A program made the position numbers and the translations under genes. A stretch of 9,180 nucleotides of DNA from UBA8110 sp964597275 (GTDB lineage: Bacteria > SAR324 > NAC60-12), in the NCBI GenBank assembly GCA_964597275.1, contig CAZQXS010000136.1:1-9180 (forward strand), written 5' to 3'. The notes beneath the pieces are model-generated. The model worked only from the letters and a program-made list of their open reading frames with translations. It was not told the origin of the DNA and searched no databases. Shown piece after piece: positions 1-7,030 of this stretch; the first letter of the stretch is position 1, and every line of letters begins with the position of its first letter.

Positions 1-1060
1 GCCGCAGCAGGTCGGCGATGGTGGTGCGTCCCTCGGACTCGGCCCAGTCGAGGGCGGTGTTGCCCTCGAAGTCCTCGACATCCCGCAAGGCGCCACGCTC
101 CAGCAGGAGCCGGACGGTGGAGAGGTGCCCGCGCCGCGCCGCCAGCATGAGCGCCGTCCGCCCGGACTGGTCCTGCGCGTTCACGACGGCACCCGACCGC
201 AACAGCCGCCACATCACCTCGGTGGCTCCCTTTTCTGCCGCCCAGTGCATCACGGTCCAGCCCTCGCGGGTCCGCAGGTTGATGGTGGGCTGGGCTTCCA
301 GCAGCCGTTCGAGGATCGGCAGTTCGTTTTGCAGGGAGGCCCACATCAGGGGTGTGAGGTGCCCTTTGTCCGGATCGGCCCGATGCTGGAGCAGTAGGTT
401 CACCAGGTCCATGCGGCGCTGCACCACCGCCCAGGTGAGCGAGGTGTCGCCAAAGGGATCGGCGGCATCCGGATCGGCTTCGTGCGTGAGCAGGTGTTCT
501 GCTGCAACCGCGTCTCCAAGCTGCACGGCCCGCATCAGCGGAGTGCGGTGCTGGGCATCCCGCACTTCCAAGGAATTTCCGGAAGCAAGCAGGCGTTTCA
601 GCGCGGTGTGATCTTCAGCAAGCAGTGCGGCATGGAGGGTCGCTGGAGCCGAGACGGAAGGCTCCTCGGTTGCTGGAGGCACTTCGGATTGAGGCGGCTC
701 CGCAGTTTCCGGTTCGGCCACAAGGGGCGCGGCGGCCTCTGGAACGGCTTGGAGTTTGATCGGCGCAGGCGGTGGCTCGGAAGCCTCAAAAACCGCAGGC
801 TGGTAGCCTGTAAGCACAAGGGCGAGCAGCCCCAATCCTCCCAGCAGCAAGGCGATCAAGGGTCCAGCTCCAACGTTTTTTTGGGGGGGCACTTCCAGCG
901 TGGGACGACTTGCCGGAGTTGCTTGGGGCGGGACGCTCTCGGAGGGCGGCTCCGGAAGCACGGGAATCCCCAAAGGCTCCATGGTGGCAGTCGGCCCAAA
1001 AAACGAGTTCTTGGGGGTTCCGAAGAATCCGGGCGGTTTGAGGGCGGATGAGGTCAGCAT
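1..1060 (-). CDS. Membrane-anchored ankyrin-repeat protein (C-terminus beyond left edge)
   Basis: Reading leftwards from ATG at 1060 there is an open frame of 353 codons that runs off the window. The order is a Pro/Ser-rich cytoplasmic head (about residues 1-62), one hydrophobic helix with a long Leu/Gly run (about 65-86), a Pro/Glu/Ala-rich spacer, then seven ankyrin repeats from about residue 140 to the edge. Repeats show the usual signatures, for example RTPLMRAVQLGD, RTALMLAARRGHLSTVRLLL and NTALDWAESEGRTTIADLL. Ankyrin arrays bind other proteins; with this topology the array would be periplasmic. No Shine-Dalgarno site precedes the ATG at 1060 or the in-frame ATG at 982, so the start is uncertain; 1060 gives the longer frame and leaves 118 bp to the divergent operon. 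A C7A7 run (876-889) lies just upstream of the membrane helix. The divergent position hints at a link with the FliF/FliG-like operon but does not prove one. The domain call is sure; partner and role are unknown. Confidence 0.85.
   Translation of the reverse strand, partial: MLTSSALKPPGFFGTPKNSFFGPTATMEPLGIPVLPEPPSESVPPQATPASRPTLEVPPQKNVGAGPLIALLLGGLGLLALVLTGYQPAVFEASEPPPAPIKLQAVPEAAAPLVAEPETAEPPQSEVPPATEEPSVSAPATLHAALLAEDHTALKRLLASGNSLEVRDAQHRTPLMRAVQLGDAVAAEHLLTHEADPDAADPFGDTSLTWAVVQRRMDLVNLLLQHRADPDKGHLTPLMWASLQNELPILERLLEAQPTINLRTREGWTVMHWAAEKGATEVMWRLLRSGAVVNAQDQSGRTALMLAARRGHLSTVRLLLERGALRDVEDFEGNTALDWAESEGRTTIADLLR
876..889 (-). other. C7-A7 homopolymer tract with an in-frame A-AAA-AAC heptamer
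   Basis: On the coding strand of the ankyrin gene the sequence reads seven C then seven A then C. In the reading frame used the codons are CCC CCC CAA AAA AAC, so the last seven bases before GTT form A|AAA|AAC, a textbook -1 slippery heptamer in the correct phase. It lies a few codons before the membrane helix. Slipping back one base leads to a stop at 786-788 and a product without helix or ankyrin repeats. It may simply be a tolerated homopolymer or a mutation hotspot. Confidence 0.4.
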
Positions 1061-1178
1061 CGTGGAAGTGTCGGTTGGTGCACACGGTTCGAGAACGAAT
1101 TCAGCAAGAAGCACACCAGTGGTGGAATCATACTTGCAGGAGATTCTTCGGAGACCTATTGGCTTTTGTGAACCCTGC
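1061..1178. promoter_or_regulatory. Divergent intergenic region, presumed promoters for both directions
   Basis: These 118 bp separate the ankyrin gene start from the start of the four-gene operon, and they are the only non-coding stretch in front of that operon, so its promoter must lie here or inside the ankyrin gene. I see no good -35/-10 pair, no clear palindrome and no strong Shine-Dalgarno site before ATG 1179. The function is inferred from position only. Confidence 0.35.
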
Positions 1179-2273
1179 ATGACTTCCACCGTACCACGAT
1201 TCCTCAAGCTGCCCTGGGCGGCCCTGACCCTGTCTGCGGTTCTTTTTGGGGCGGTAGGCTGTTCCAGTTCGGACCCGGAACCCCCGGAAGAGCCGCGACG
1301 CTCCTCGAAGCGCACCGCCGAAAAGCAGGCGGAATCCAAGGAGGCCGAGGTGCAGGAACTCCAGTACTGGGGCGATCCGCACCTGACGCTGCTGGAGCAG
1401 ATCATGCCCCAGTTGAAGCAGGAGACAGAGGGGCTGTTCGACAAGGCCAACTCGGTGGCGATCTCCAGCATTTCCTTTGGCGACAAACTCCCGAACCACT
1501 TCCGCAAGGTTGCCACCGCCCGACTGCATCAGGTGCTGACGCGCCTGCCCAAGCTCAAGGTGAGCGTCTGCGAGGCGTGCAGCCAAATCCGCACCCAGAT
1601 TTCCGGAAGCTACCTCAAGATCACCCGCGGGGTCGCGGATGACGAATACCGCCGCGAAACCGCCCAGCAGCTCAATGTCGAAGGCTTCATTGACATCGCG
1701 CTCTTCATGAGCGACCGCCAGCTTTCGGTCTCGCTCAACGCCTACGAGGCCCAGAAGGGCGAGATCATCTACTCCCGCATCGTCACCAGCGAGCCGATGA
1801 AGCGCGAGGAGTACCTGCACGTCTATCTGGGCAAGATGGCCTTGCCCATCAACGAACCCTCCCGCACCGGAAAAACCGTGGTCCACCAATCCACCATCTT
1901 GGGGGCAGAGCGGGTGGTGCGGCTCAATCAGGACTGGACCTCCGGCATCTCGGCGGCGTTCTTTCTGGACGACAACAGCAAGCTCGCCTCGTCCGAAAAA
2001 GTCAGCGGTGGCACCAGCGGGGTGATGGTGGACGGCTCGGTGGGCTATGACGTGGTGGGCTTTGGCAGCAACCGGGGGGCGGTCACGCTGAACCTCGGCC
2101 TGGGAATGATGATTGCCACGTCCATCAACTCGCCTCCGTACTTGAAAACCGGGGTTGCGGTCACGGTTGCGGAGCAACTCACGCTGGGGTACAGCTATCA
2201 CCTCATGCTTACCAGCACCAGTTCGCTCAAGCTGCCCAGCGCCTCTTACTTTGCAGTCGGATGGAAATTCTGA
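1179..2273 (+). CDS. Predicted outer-membrane lipoprotein with TolB/FlgO/CsgG-like core and beta-rich C-terminus
   Basis: First gene of the operon, 364 aa from ATG 1179. The frame is open further upstream, but this ATG directly gives a lipoprotein signal peptide: Arg/Lys, hydrophobic core, then AVGC with Cys28. Ser29 at +2 fits outer-membrane sorting by the enterobacterial rule. Residues 30-60 are a charged, Pro-rich tether. Residues about 67-205 resemble the fold used by TolB-N, FlgO and CsgG-type lipoproteins (a helix before PKLKVSVCEAC, then GFIDIALFMSDRQLSVSLNAYEAQ and GEIIYSR); this is recalled pattern similarity. A CxxC (Cys131, Cys134) may be a disulfide. Residues about 250-364 alternate polar and hydrophobic/aromatic residues, are rich in Gly, and end in GWKF, as outer-membrane beta strands often do. 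The stop overlaps the next gene by 13 bp. Likely role: outer-membrane or outer-leaflet part of the complex encoded downstream. Exact function unknown. Confidence 0.75.
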   Translation: MTSTVPRFLKLPWAALTLSAVLFGAVGCSSSDPEPPEEPRRSSKRTAEKQAESKEAEVQELQYWGDPHLTLLEQIMPQLKQETEGLFDKANSVAISSISFGDKLPNHFRKVATARLHQVLTRLPKLKVSVCEACSQIRTQISGSYLKITRGVADDEYRRETAQQLNVEGFIDIALFMSDRQLSVSLNAYEAQKGEIIYSRIVTSEPMKREEYLHVYLGKMALPINEPSRTGKTVVHQSTILGAERVVRLNQDWTSGISAAFFLDDNSKLASSEKVSGGTSGVMVDGSVGYDVVGFGSNRGAVTLNLGLGMMIATSINSPPYLKTGVAVTVAEQLTLGYSYHLMLTSTSSLKLPSASYFAVGWKF

Positions 2274-3700
2274 AGGTGAAAGAACTGATCGAGGGCCGCA
2301 AGGTGCAGCGGGGACGCTTGGCTCCTTTGCGGCAGCTTGCAGGCGTGGCGCTGATATGCGGCCTGTTGCTTTACGGATGCGGGGACAAGGAGGCCGAGCC
2401 GCCACCGCCCCAGGAGGAGGAAGTCTCGTCCAAGCCGATCGCCAAGAAACTGCTCTTCACCCAGCGCACCCAAGGCGGCAAGAACTCGATCAACGTCATC
2501 GAGGAAACCGAGGGCTACAAGCGCACCCTGCGGATCGTGTTGCAGCGTGGCGATCTCAGTTCCAACCTGATCCACCCCATTGACAGTCCGAATTTCGTCA
2601 TCGCGGTTCCGCTTCAGGACGCGACGAGCAAGCAGTTCAGCCTGCAAACGGCGGCTTATGAATTGCGGCTCAAGGAGCATATTGACCAACTGCTGGCCCG
2701 CTACCTCGCTCCGGAACGCTACAATGTCTCGGTGGTCGTGACCTGGGACGAGAAGCTCTTGCAGGAGGTGCAGCTCAAGAGCCTGCCGCTTGACACGCCC
2801 GTGACCGACCTTGCGACTCCAAACATGCCGGGTGCGGAAACCGCTGGAGAGGGCAAAGCCGACACGGACGCTTCCGCAGGGAGTGTGCCGGTCAATCTGG
2901 AAGAACCCACCCCCACCCAGCGCACCCGGAGCTTAGGGCTGAATCCGAATCAGGAACTCAAACACGCGGTCGTTTCAGTCAAGGTGCAGGTGCTGTTGGA
3001 CAACACGCTTCCGGGCAGTCAGGAGCAGTTCATCGAACAGCTCATTCCGGCTCAGGAATTCTATGACGAGGAGCGTGGCGACACGGTGACGGTACAGCGC
3101 ACGTCGTTCCCGAAACCGTTCTCCGACAGCGTGGCCCCCTATGAGGAGCAGATCGTCACACGCAAGCTCACCGAACTGGTGCAGAAGTATGTGCCGCCCA
3201 ACGAGTTTGTGGTCAACGTCAAGTTCTCGCTGATTGACGAAGAGTCCGCCACGGAGTCGTCGAGCAACATCAAAATGAACATTGACCTGCTGCTCGACGA
3301 GGTGGTGCTTCCGGACGTGGACCTCTTTCTGAAGGAGGCGATTCCACTGGCGGTCAACTTCAACGTCAAGCGCGGCGACACGCTCAACATCATCCGCAAG
3401 CGCTTCCCGGAACGCAACTTCGTCTCGGTTTCCTCCGAGCAGGTTGCCGCACTCCGGGATTACAAGGAGAAGATTCTGGAAGCGTTCCAGACCGGCGACT
3501 ATGTGGGAGGACTGGAATGGGCCGACAAGGGCTTGCGCATCGCGGTGCGTCGGCAGGACAAGGTGTTTTTGATGAAGATGAAAGGCTCGCTCCACTTCCT
3601 GCTTGAGGAGAAGGACAAGGCGCTGGAGGTCTGGCAGCACGTCCAGCGGCTGGACCCTGCGGACGAGGAAGTGCAGCAGATGCTGGAGAACCTGCAATAA
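2261..3700 (+). CDS. Lipoprotein with two tandem FliF-type ring-building modules and TPR-like tail
   Basis: 479 aa. After a long basic n-region comes a hydrophobic stretch ending LLLYGC with Cys40 (Tyr at -2 is unusual for a lipobox); Gly41 at +2 does not suggest inner-membrane retention. Two copies of a FliF/YscJ-like ring-building module follow. Copy A spans about residues 133-284: helix KEHIDQLLARYLAPERYNVSV, an inserted Pro/Ala/Thr-rich loop (about 173-228), strand VVSVKVQVLLD, then EFYDEERGDTVTVQRTSFP. Copy B spans about 294-386: helix QIVTRKLTELVQKYVPPNEFVV, strand NIKMNIDLLLD, then NVKRGDTLNIIRKRFP. In FliF the matching motif is the conserved RGD-x-V-x-V segment of the third periplasmic domain. 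Residues about 400-479 form two TPR-like helical hairpins (FQTGDYVGGLEWADKGL; LEEKDKALEVWQHVQRLDP). Start ATG 2261 overlaps gene 1 by 13 bp; GTG 2276 is a possible later start. Likely a periplasmic ring or collar subunit. FliF likeness is by motif recall, not by search. Confidence 0.8.
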   Translation: MEILKVKELIEGRKVQRGRLAPLRQLAGVALICGLLLYGCGDKEAEPPPPQEEEVSSKPIAKKLLFTQRTQGGKNSINVIEETEGYKRTLRIVLQRGDLSSNLIHPIDSPNFVIAVPLQDATSKQFSLQTAAYELRLKEHIDQLLARYLAPERYNVSVVVTWDEKLLQEVQLKSLPLDTPVTDLATPNMPGAETAGEGKADTDASAGSVPVNLEEPTPTQRTRSLGLNPNQELKHAVVSVKVQVLLDNTLPGSQEQFIEQLIPAQEFYDEERGDTVTVQRTSFPKPFSDSVAPYEEQIVTRKLTELVQKYVPPNEFVVNVKFSLIDEESATESSSNIKMNIDLLLDEVVLPDVDLFLKEAIPLAVNFNVKRGDTLNIIRKRFPERNFVSVSSEQVAALRDYKEKILEAFQTGDYVGGLEWADKGLRIAVRRQDKVFLMKMKGSLHFLLEEKDKALEVWQHVQRLDPADEEVQQMLENLQ

Positions 3701-3707
3701 AGGCGGA

Positions 3708-4907
3708 ATGCTTCGCGTTGCTTGCCCTTCGTGGCTCAAAAAAACACTCGCCCTGTGCGGATTGTGCTTGCTGATGGGCAGCGTCCCGGCATGGTCGGCG
3801 GATACCCCTCCGGCTCCAGAACCGGATGCCGAGGTCGTGGAGCCGCCTGTGGAAGACCCTTCCCCCGAAGCGGCTGAACAGGCGGACAGCAAACGCCGCA
3901 GCCTTGAGGAACTGCTGGCGGTGCCGTTTCAGCAGCTCAAGGAGATGCAGCAGGCCGAATACCGCGAGATCGAACCGCCTCCGGGAGAGGACAACGCCAC
4001 GGCCACCCGCTCCGAGGACGGGGACATCCGGCTGCCCCCGCCACCGGAACAGGGCAAGCACGAAAGCGACTTGGAGCAGCAGCTTGACGTGATCCTCCGA
4101 GATCAGCTTCCGAACGAATACGTCGGAGTCACGGTCAGCATCAAGTACACCCTCCAGACAATTCCAATTTCCAAAAGCAACAAGCAGATTTCCAAGGTTA
4201 AGCTTCCAGGGTTTGAGAACAACGTCTGGGTCCCCACCGAAAAGCAGCGTGTGGTTGGAATCGTCAATCAGATACAGACCTACACGACCGTCTTTGCGGT
4301 GGTCAACCAGCCGATCTCGCTCTTTAACGTCGAGGTGCTGCGGCAGGTGCTTTCGGATCGGGTGGAGGGCTTGAACTTGCGAGGACAGGACGTGCTCAAG
4401 GTCGTCTATGTGCCCACCTCCAAGCCTTCGGAGGCACGGGTGGAGCAGTTGAGCAATGCTGCCGAAGAGTACGAGCAGGCCAAGCAGACTGCCGAAGCCA
4501 AGCAGGCTGAGGAAGCCGCAGAAGCCACGGCCGAGGGCGAATCCGAAGCCAAGCCGGAGTCTGGAACCCCTGACACCAAAACGAAAGCTACGGCCGAAGG
4601 CGAATCCGAACAGGAATCGGAAATCCTGCCCGAAGACGTGGACCTGAAAGCGCGGATGGAGACCACGCGCTACCTGCTGCAAGCCCGCGAAGCCTATTTC
4701 CAGAATGATTTCGACGGCGCGATTGACTACATCCGCAAGGCGCTGGAGATCAACCCCTATTCTTCGCAGGGCTACGAAATGCTCGGCTCGATCTACTATC
4801 GGCTCAACTGGACGAGCATGGCCGTGGAAAATTGGCAGCGCGCCCTTGAACTTGATCCGGAGAACGAGAACCTCCGCAAATACCTCAACAAACTGACACG
4901 ACGATGA
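3708..4907 (+). CDS. Secreted periplasmic protein with FliF-like ring-building module and C-terminal TPR repeats
   Basis: 399 aa from ATG 3708, preceded by AGGCGG (3701-3706) and starting 7 bp after gene 2; an earlier in-frame start at 3603 would lie inside gene 2 and spoil the signal peptide. Signal peptide: LKK, hydrophobic core, PAWSA, cleavage likely after Ala31. Then an acidic/Pro-rich segment (about 32-118). A ring-building module covers about 119-240: helix ESDLEQQLDVILRDQLPNEYV, strand GVTVSIKYTL, a basic insertion, strand TYTTVFAVVNQ, helix, and LRGQDVLKVVYVP, which matches the RGD-x-x-x-x segment of its neighbours with Gln inserted. A charged Ala/Glu coil (about 245-310) contains a 24-base near-exact repeat. 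Residues about 319-399 hold two TPR units (AREAYFQNDFDGAIDYIRKALEINP; LGSIYYRLNWTSMAVENWQRALELDP). Its stop overlaps gene 4's start as ATGA. Likely a soluble periplasmic subunit binding the other module proteins; function inferred. Confidence 0.78.
   Translation: MLRVACPSWLKKTLALCGLCLLMGSVPAWSADTPPAPEPDAEVVEPPVEDPSPEAAEQADSKRRSLEELLAVPFQQLKEMQQAEYREIEPPPGEDNATATRSEDGDIRLPPPPEQGKHESDLEQQLDVILRDQLPNEYVGVTVSIKYTLQTIPISKSNKQISKVKLPGFENNVWVPTEKQRVVGIVNQIQTYTTVFAVVNQPISLFNVEVLRQVLSDRVEGLNLRGQDVLKVVYVPTSKPSEARVEQLSNAAEEYEQAKQTAEAKQAEEAAEATAEGESEAKPESGTPDTKTKATAEGESEQESEILPEDVDLKARMETTRYLLQAREAYFQNDFDGAIDYIRKALEINPYSSQGYEMLGSIYYRLNWTSMAVENWQRALELDPENENLRKYLNKLTRR
4524..4610 (+). repeat. Direct repeat of 24 bases inside gene 3 (ATAEGESE coding unit)
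   Basis: Bases 4524-4547 and 4587-4610 differ at only two third-codon positions and both encode ATAEGESE. They are 63 bases apart start to start, so the reading frame is kept. They lie in the low-complexity Ala/Glu linker between the ring-building module and the TPR repeats, where copy number could change linker length without disturbing either domain. Confidence 0.8.
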
Positions 4908-6886
4908 TCCGGCGCAACGCAATCGTTCTGGCAGGAATGCTGGGGCTGCTCTGGGGACTTCTGATCCTGCCCGGAAGCTCTGGAGCACAGGAGCGGGTGA
5001 AATCGCTCACCATCCGGCAATTTGAGATTGAGGAGGCCATCCGCAACGGCCTCAAGTATTATCTCGAACCTCGCGATTATGTGCTGCGGGTCAAGCTTGC
5101 GGGCGAACAGCGCGTGGCGGGCGTGGAGCATGAGGCGCTACCGGGCTTTGGGCCGATGGTGGACCCGGCACGGGCGACCGGAGAGAAGTACTGGGAAATC
5201 CTGCAGATGCAGGTGGACCTTGTGATGCATAAGGAGGTTTCACCTTCGCTGAACACCTACATCTCCGAAATCGTTCCCATCCTCAGTGGACTCGATTACG
5301 AGCGTGGCGACGAATTCAATTTTGTGCCGATTGTGCCGCAGGCTCTGGAACCACCTCCGGTTACGCAGCCGGAATCCCGATTTCAGGAAAACCCGGTCGC
5401 CGCAGAAGCAGAAAAAGCCGAACTCGAAAAACCTGCTGCCGTGATTGCGACACCGTCGGAAAAAGGGAAAGAGCCTGCCAGCGATCCCGCCCAATCGGAG
5501 GCAGAAGCCGCCAAGTCGGAAGAGCCCATCACGACCACGGAAGCGACTGGGGTGGAAGGCCCACCTCCGGGATTGTGGGAGGCTATGACGCTGGTCGAGA
5601 AGGTGCTGGCGGTAGGATTGGTGCTGCTCCTGTTACTCCTGCTGTTCGTCCTCTGGAAGCTTAACCGCATGCAAGCTGCCGAGCAGCAAGGCTTGGCGAA
5701 ACTGCTGGAACAGCAGCAGTTCACACTTCCGGGAACTGGGGCAATGGCCGCTCTACCTTCGCCCCAGCAAGCGTTGGAATCCGTCGAGGAGTCCCGGAGG
5801 AAGTACTTGCAGACGCAGGAATCCCAAGTGCAGGAGGCGTTGCTGCAAGAGGGCAATGAGCGAATGGCACAGGATATCGTCAAGCAATTGGTGGGGCGGG
5901 ACGACTGGAAGCAGGATTTGATTCAGGAGATGACCCGAGACAAGCAGTCTATGGAATCGCTGACACAACTGCTGGCAGTCATCGGACCGGAAACCTCCCG
6001 GAGTCTGTTTGGCCGGGTGATTCCGCAGGATACCTATCTGGAACTCGATCAACTTGCTCGCGATGCCACGGTTACCACAACCGAGGCAAACATGATGCTC
6101 AAGAACGTCTCGATGTTCTTACTCACCCGCAAGCTGATTTCTCCGGAACAACCGACGACCAACCTCTTCGGCTTCCTTGAAGAAATGTCCACCGGACAGG
6201 TGAGCTACCTTATCAACGACGAGTCCTCGAAGATCAAGGCCATTATCATCAGCCGGCTCCACAGTGATCAGGCAGCGGAAATCCTCCATAACCTCTCCAA
6301 GGACGAACGTACTCAGGTTGCGGTGGAATTGGGGAGGTTAAGCGAATTGCCCACCCAGCTAGTGGAGCAGGTTGCCTACAACCTTGCCGACAAAGCCCGC
6401 ACTGTTCCGGACGAAAACTCTGTGTCGGTGGACGGCATCCGCTTTGTTGCCGACGTGCTGGGTGATGCCGACCCGGCCACTCGCGAGGAGTTGATCAATG
6501 GCCTGCGTGTTACCGATCAGAAGCTCAGCGAGGAAATCGAAAGCCGTTGCTTCATCTTCGACTCCATTCCCTTTGTCCCGCGTGATGTACTGGTGGAGGT
6601 GGTCCGGAAATTGCCGCCCGACGTTGTGGTGACGGCCATCTCCGGAGCCGACAAGGCGATTCAGGAAGCGGTGGTGTTGTGCTTCCCGGAGCAGACTCGC
6701 AAGGCGATTGTCTCCGCGCTTAAGGCCAAGAAACCCTCTGCAGAGGAAATCCGCAATGCCCGCCAGCAGTTTGTGTTTTCTATGCGCGGCATGTCGGACG
6801 CCAACAAGGTGGACCTCCGTGAAGTTAATTCCGCCTTCTCCCATCAGAATTCCCCCGCCCTCGGCTATGAGGAGCACACTATCTGA
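4904..6886 (+). CDS. FliF-like periplasmic module, transmembrane helix and full FliG-like domain in one chain
   Basis: 660 aa, ATGA overlap with gene 3. Signal peptide 1-28 (cleavage after SSGA). Periplasmic FliF-like module about 34-145: helix EEAIRNGLKYYLEPRDYVLRV, strand ILQMQVDLVMHK, YERGDEFNFVPI. Variable Ala/Glu/Pro linker about 152-226. Transmembrane helix about 231-255 (LLLLLLLFVLW), with basic KLNR just after it on the cytoplasmic side. Coiled stretch about 258-350. FliG-N-like about 350-410 (SLTQLLAVIGPETSRSLFGRV). FliG-M-like about 425-495 (KIKAIIISRLHSDQAAEIL). FliG-C-like about 505-645 (GIRFVADVLGDADPATREEL; SRCFIFDSIPFVPRDVLVEV). FliG of flagella is about 330 aa and separate, binding the FliF tail; here they are covalently joined. 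The EHPQ motif and the stator-facing charges of FliG appear not to be kept, so torque generation of the flagellar kind is doubtful. Likely the inner-membrane base of the complex. FliG homology is strong by eye over all three domains; the role is unknown. Confidence 0.85.
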   Translation: MIRRNAIVLAGMLGLLWGLLILPGSSGAQERVKSLTIRQFEIEEAIRNGLKYYLEPRDYVLRVKLAGEQRVAGVEHEALPGFGPMVDPARATGEKYWEILQMQVDLVMHKEVSPSLNTYISEIVPILSGLDYERGDEFNFVPIVPQALEPPPVTQPESRFQENPVAAEAEKAELEKPAAVIATPSEKGKEPASDPAQSEAEAAKSEEPITTTEATGVEGPPPGLWEAMTLVEKVLAVGLVLLLLLLLFVLWKLNRMQAAEQQGLAKLLEQQQFTLPGTGAMAALPSPQQALESVEESRRKYLQTQESQVQEALLQEGNERMAQDIVKQLVGRDDWKQDLIQEMTRDKQSMESLTQLLAVIGPETSRSLFGRVIPQDTYLELDQLARDATVTTTEANMMLKNVSMFLLTRKLISPEQPTTNLFGFLEEMSTGQVSYLINDESSKIKAIIISRLHSDQAAEILHNLSKDERTQVAVELGRLSELPTQLVEQVAYNLADKARTVPDENSVSVDGIRFVADVLGDADPATREELINGLRVTDQKLSEEIESRCFIFDSIPFVPRDVLVEVVRKLPPDVVVTAISGADKAIQEAVVLCFPEQTRKAIVSALKAKKPSAEEIRNARQQFVFSMRGMSDANKVDLREVNSAFSHQNSPALGYEEHTI

Positions 6887-6914
6887 GCCCTCAAGAAGTC
6901 AGGGAGCTTATTTT
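6886..6914 (+). terminator. Weak terminator-like hairpin after the operon
   Basis: AGC and CCT (6886-6891) can pair with AGG and GCT (6901-6908), leaving a two-base GA bulge, and a short T-rich stretch (TTATTTT) follows. The stem is short and bulged, so this is only a weak candidate; transcription may well read on into the paralogue at 7031. Confidence 0.22.
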
Positions 6915-6978
6915 CACGTAGATTAAACTCGTAAAAGTGCAACAGGTGGTTTGATTCTGAAGGATGACTGTTTTGAGA

Positions 6979-6992
6979 TCTTGAATTCAAGA
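6979..6992. promoter_or_regulatory. 14-bp perfect palindrome upstream of the FliG-less paralogue
   Basis: TCTTGAATTCAAGA is a perfect inverted repeat with no spacer, 38 bp before ATG 7031 in AT-rich non-coding DNA. Position and symmetry suit a dimeric regulator's operator. No regulator gene is near, and a 14-bp palindrome can arise by chance, so this is a candidate only. The rest of 6915-7030 is AT-rich and shows no convincing promoter pair. Confidence 0.3.
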
Positions 6993-7030
6993 GTGTGAAC
7001 TTTCTCCCGCAAATAAATTAGCTAATAAGC

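Noticed and set aside
18..611. Plus-strand open frames opposite the ankyrin gene
   Set aside because: Ser/Arg-rich translation without motifs; the reverse strand gives continuous ankyrin repeats.
1105..1134. CATACT as a -10 box for the operon
   Set aside because: Only four of six matches and no acceptable -35 hexamer at 16-18 bp upstream.
900..1178. N-terminal extension of gene 1 up to an ATG at 900
   Set aside because: It would overlap the ankyrin gene, reads as unstructured sequence, and buries the lipoprotein signal peptide that begins at ATG 1179.
1128..2405. Long minus-strand open frame of 425 codons opposite gene 1
   Set aside because: Shadow of a GC-rich third-position gene; composition is His/Val/Ala/Arg/Gly-biased, no recognisable domain, and the plus strand has a clear lipoprotein here.
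3603..3707. N-terminal extension of gene 3 to ATG 3603
   Set aside because: It lies inside gene 2, is Arg-rich, and would displace the signal peptide that starts at ATG 3708 behind AGGCGG.
3390..4988. Long minus-strand open frame of 532 codons opposite genes 2-4
   Set aside because: Low-complexity Arg/Leu/Phe/Gly-rich translation that crosses two gene boundaries; the plus-strand frames have signal peptides, TPRs and ring-building motifs.
6911..6936. Imperfect hairpin TTTTCACG / CGTAAAA
   Set aside because: It needs a bulge, is AT-rich and has no terminator context or homologous element elsewhere in the window.
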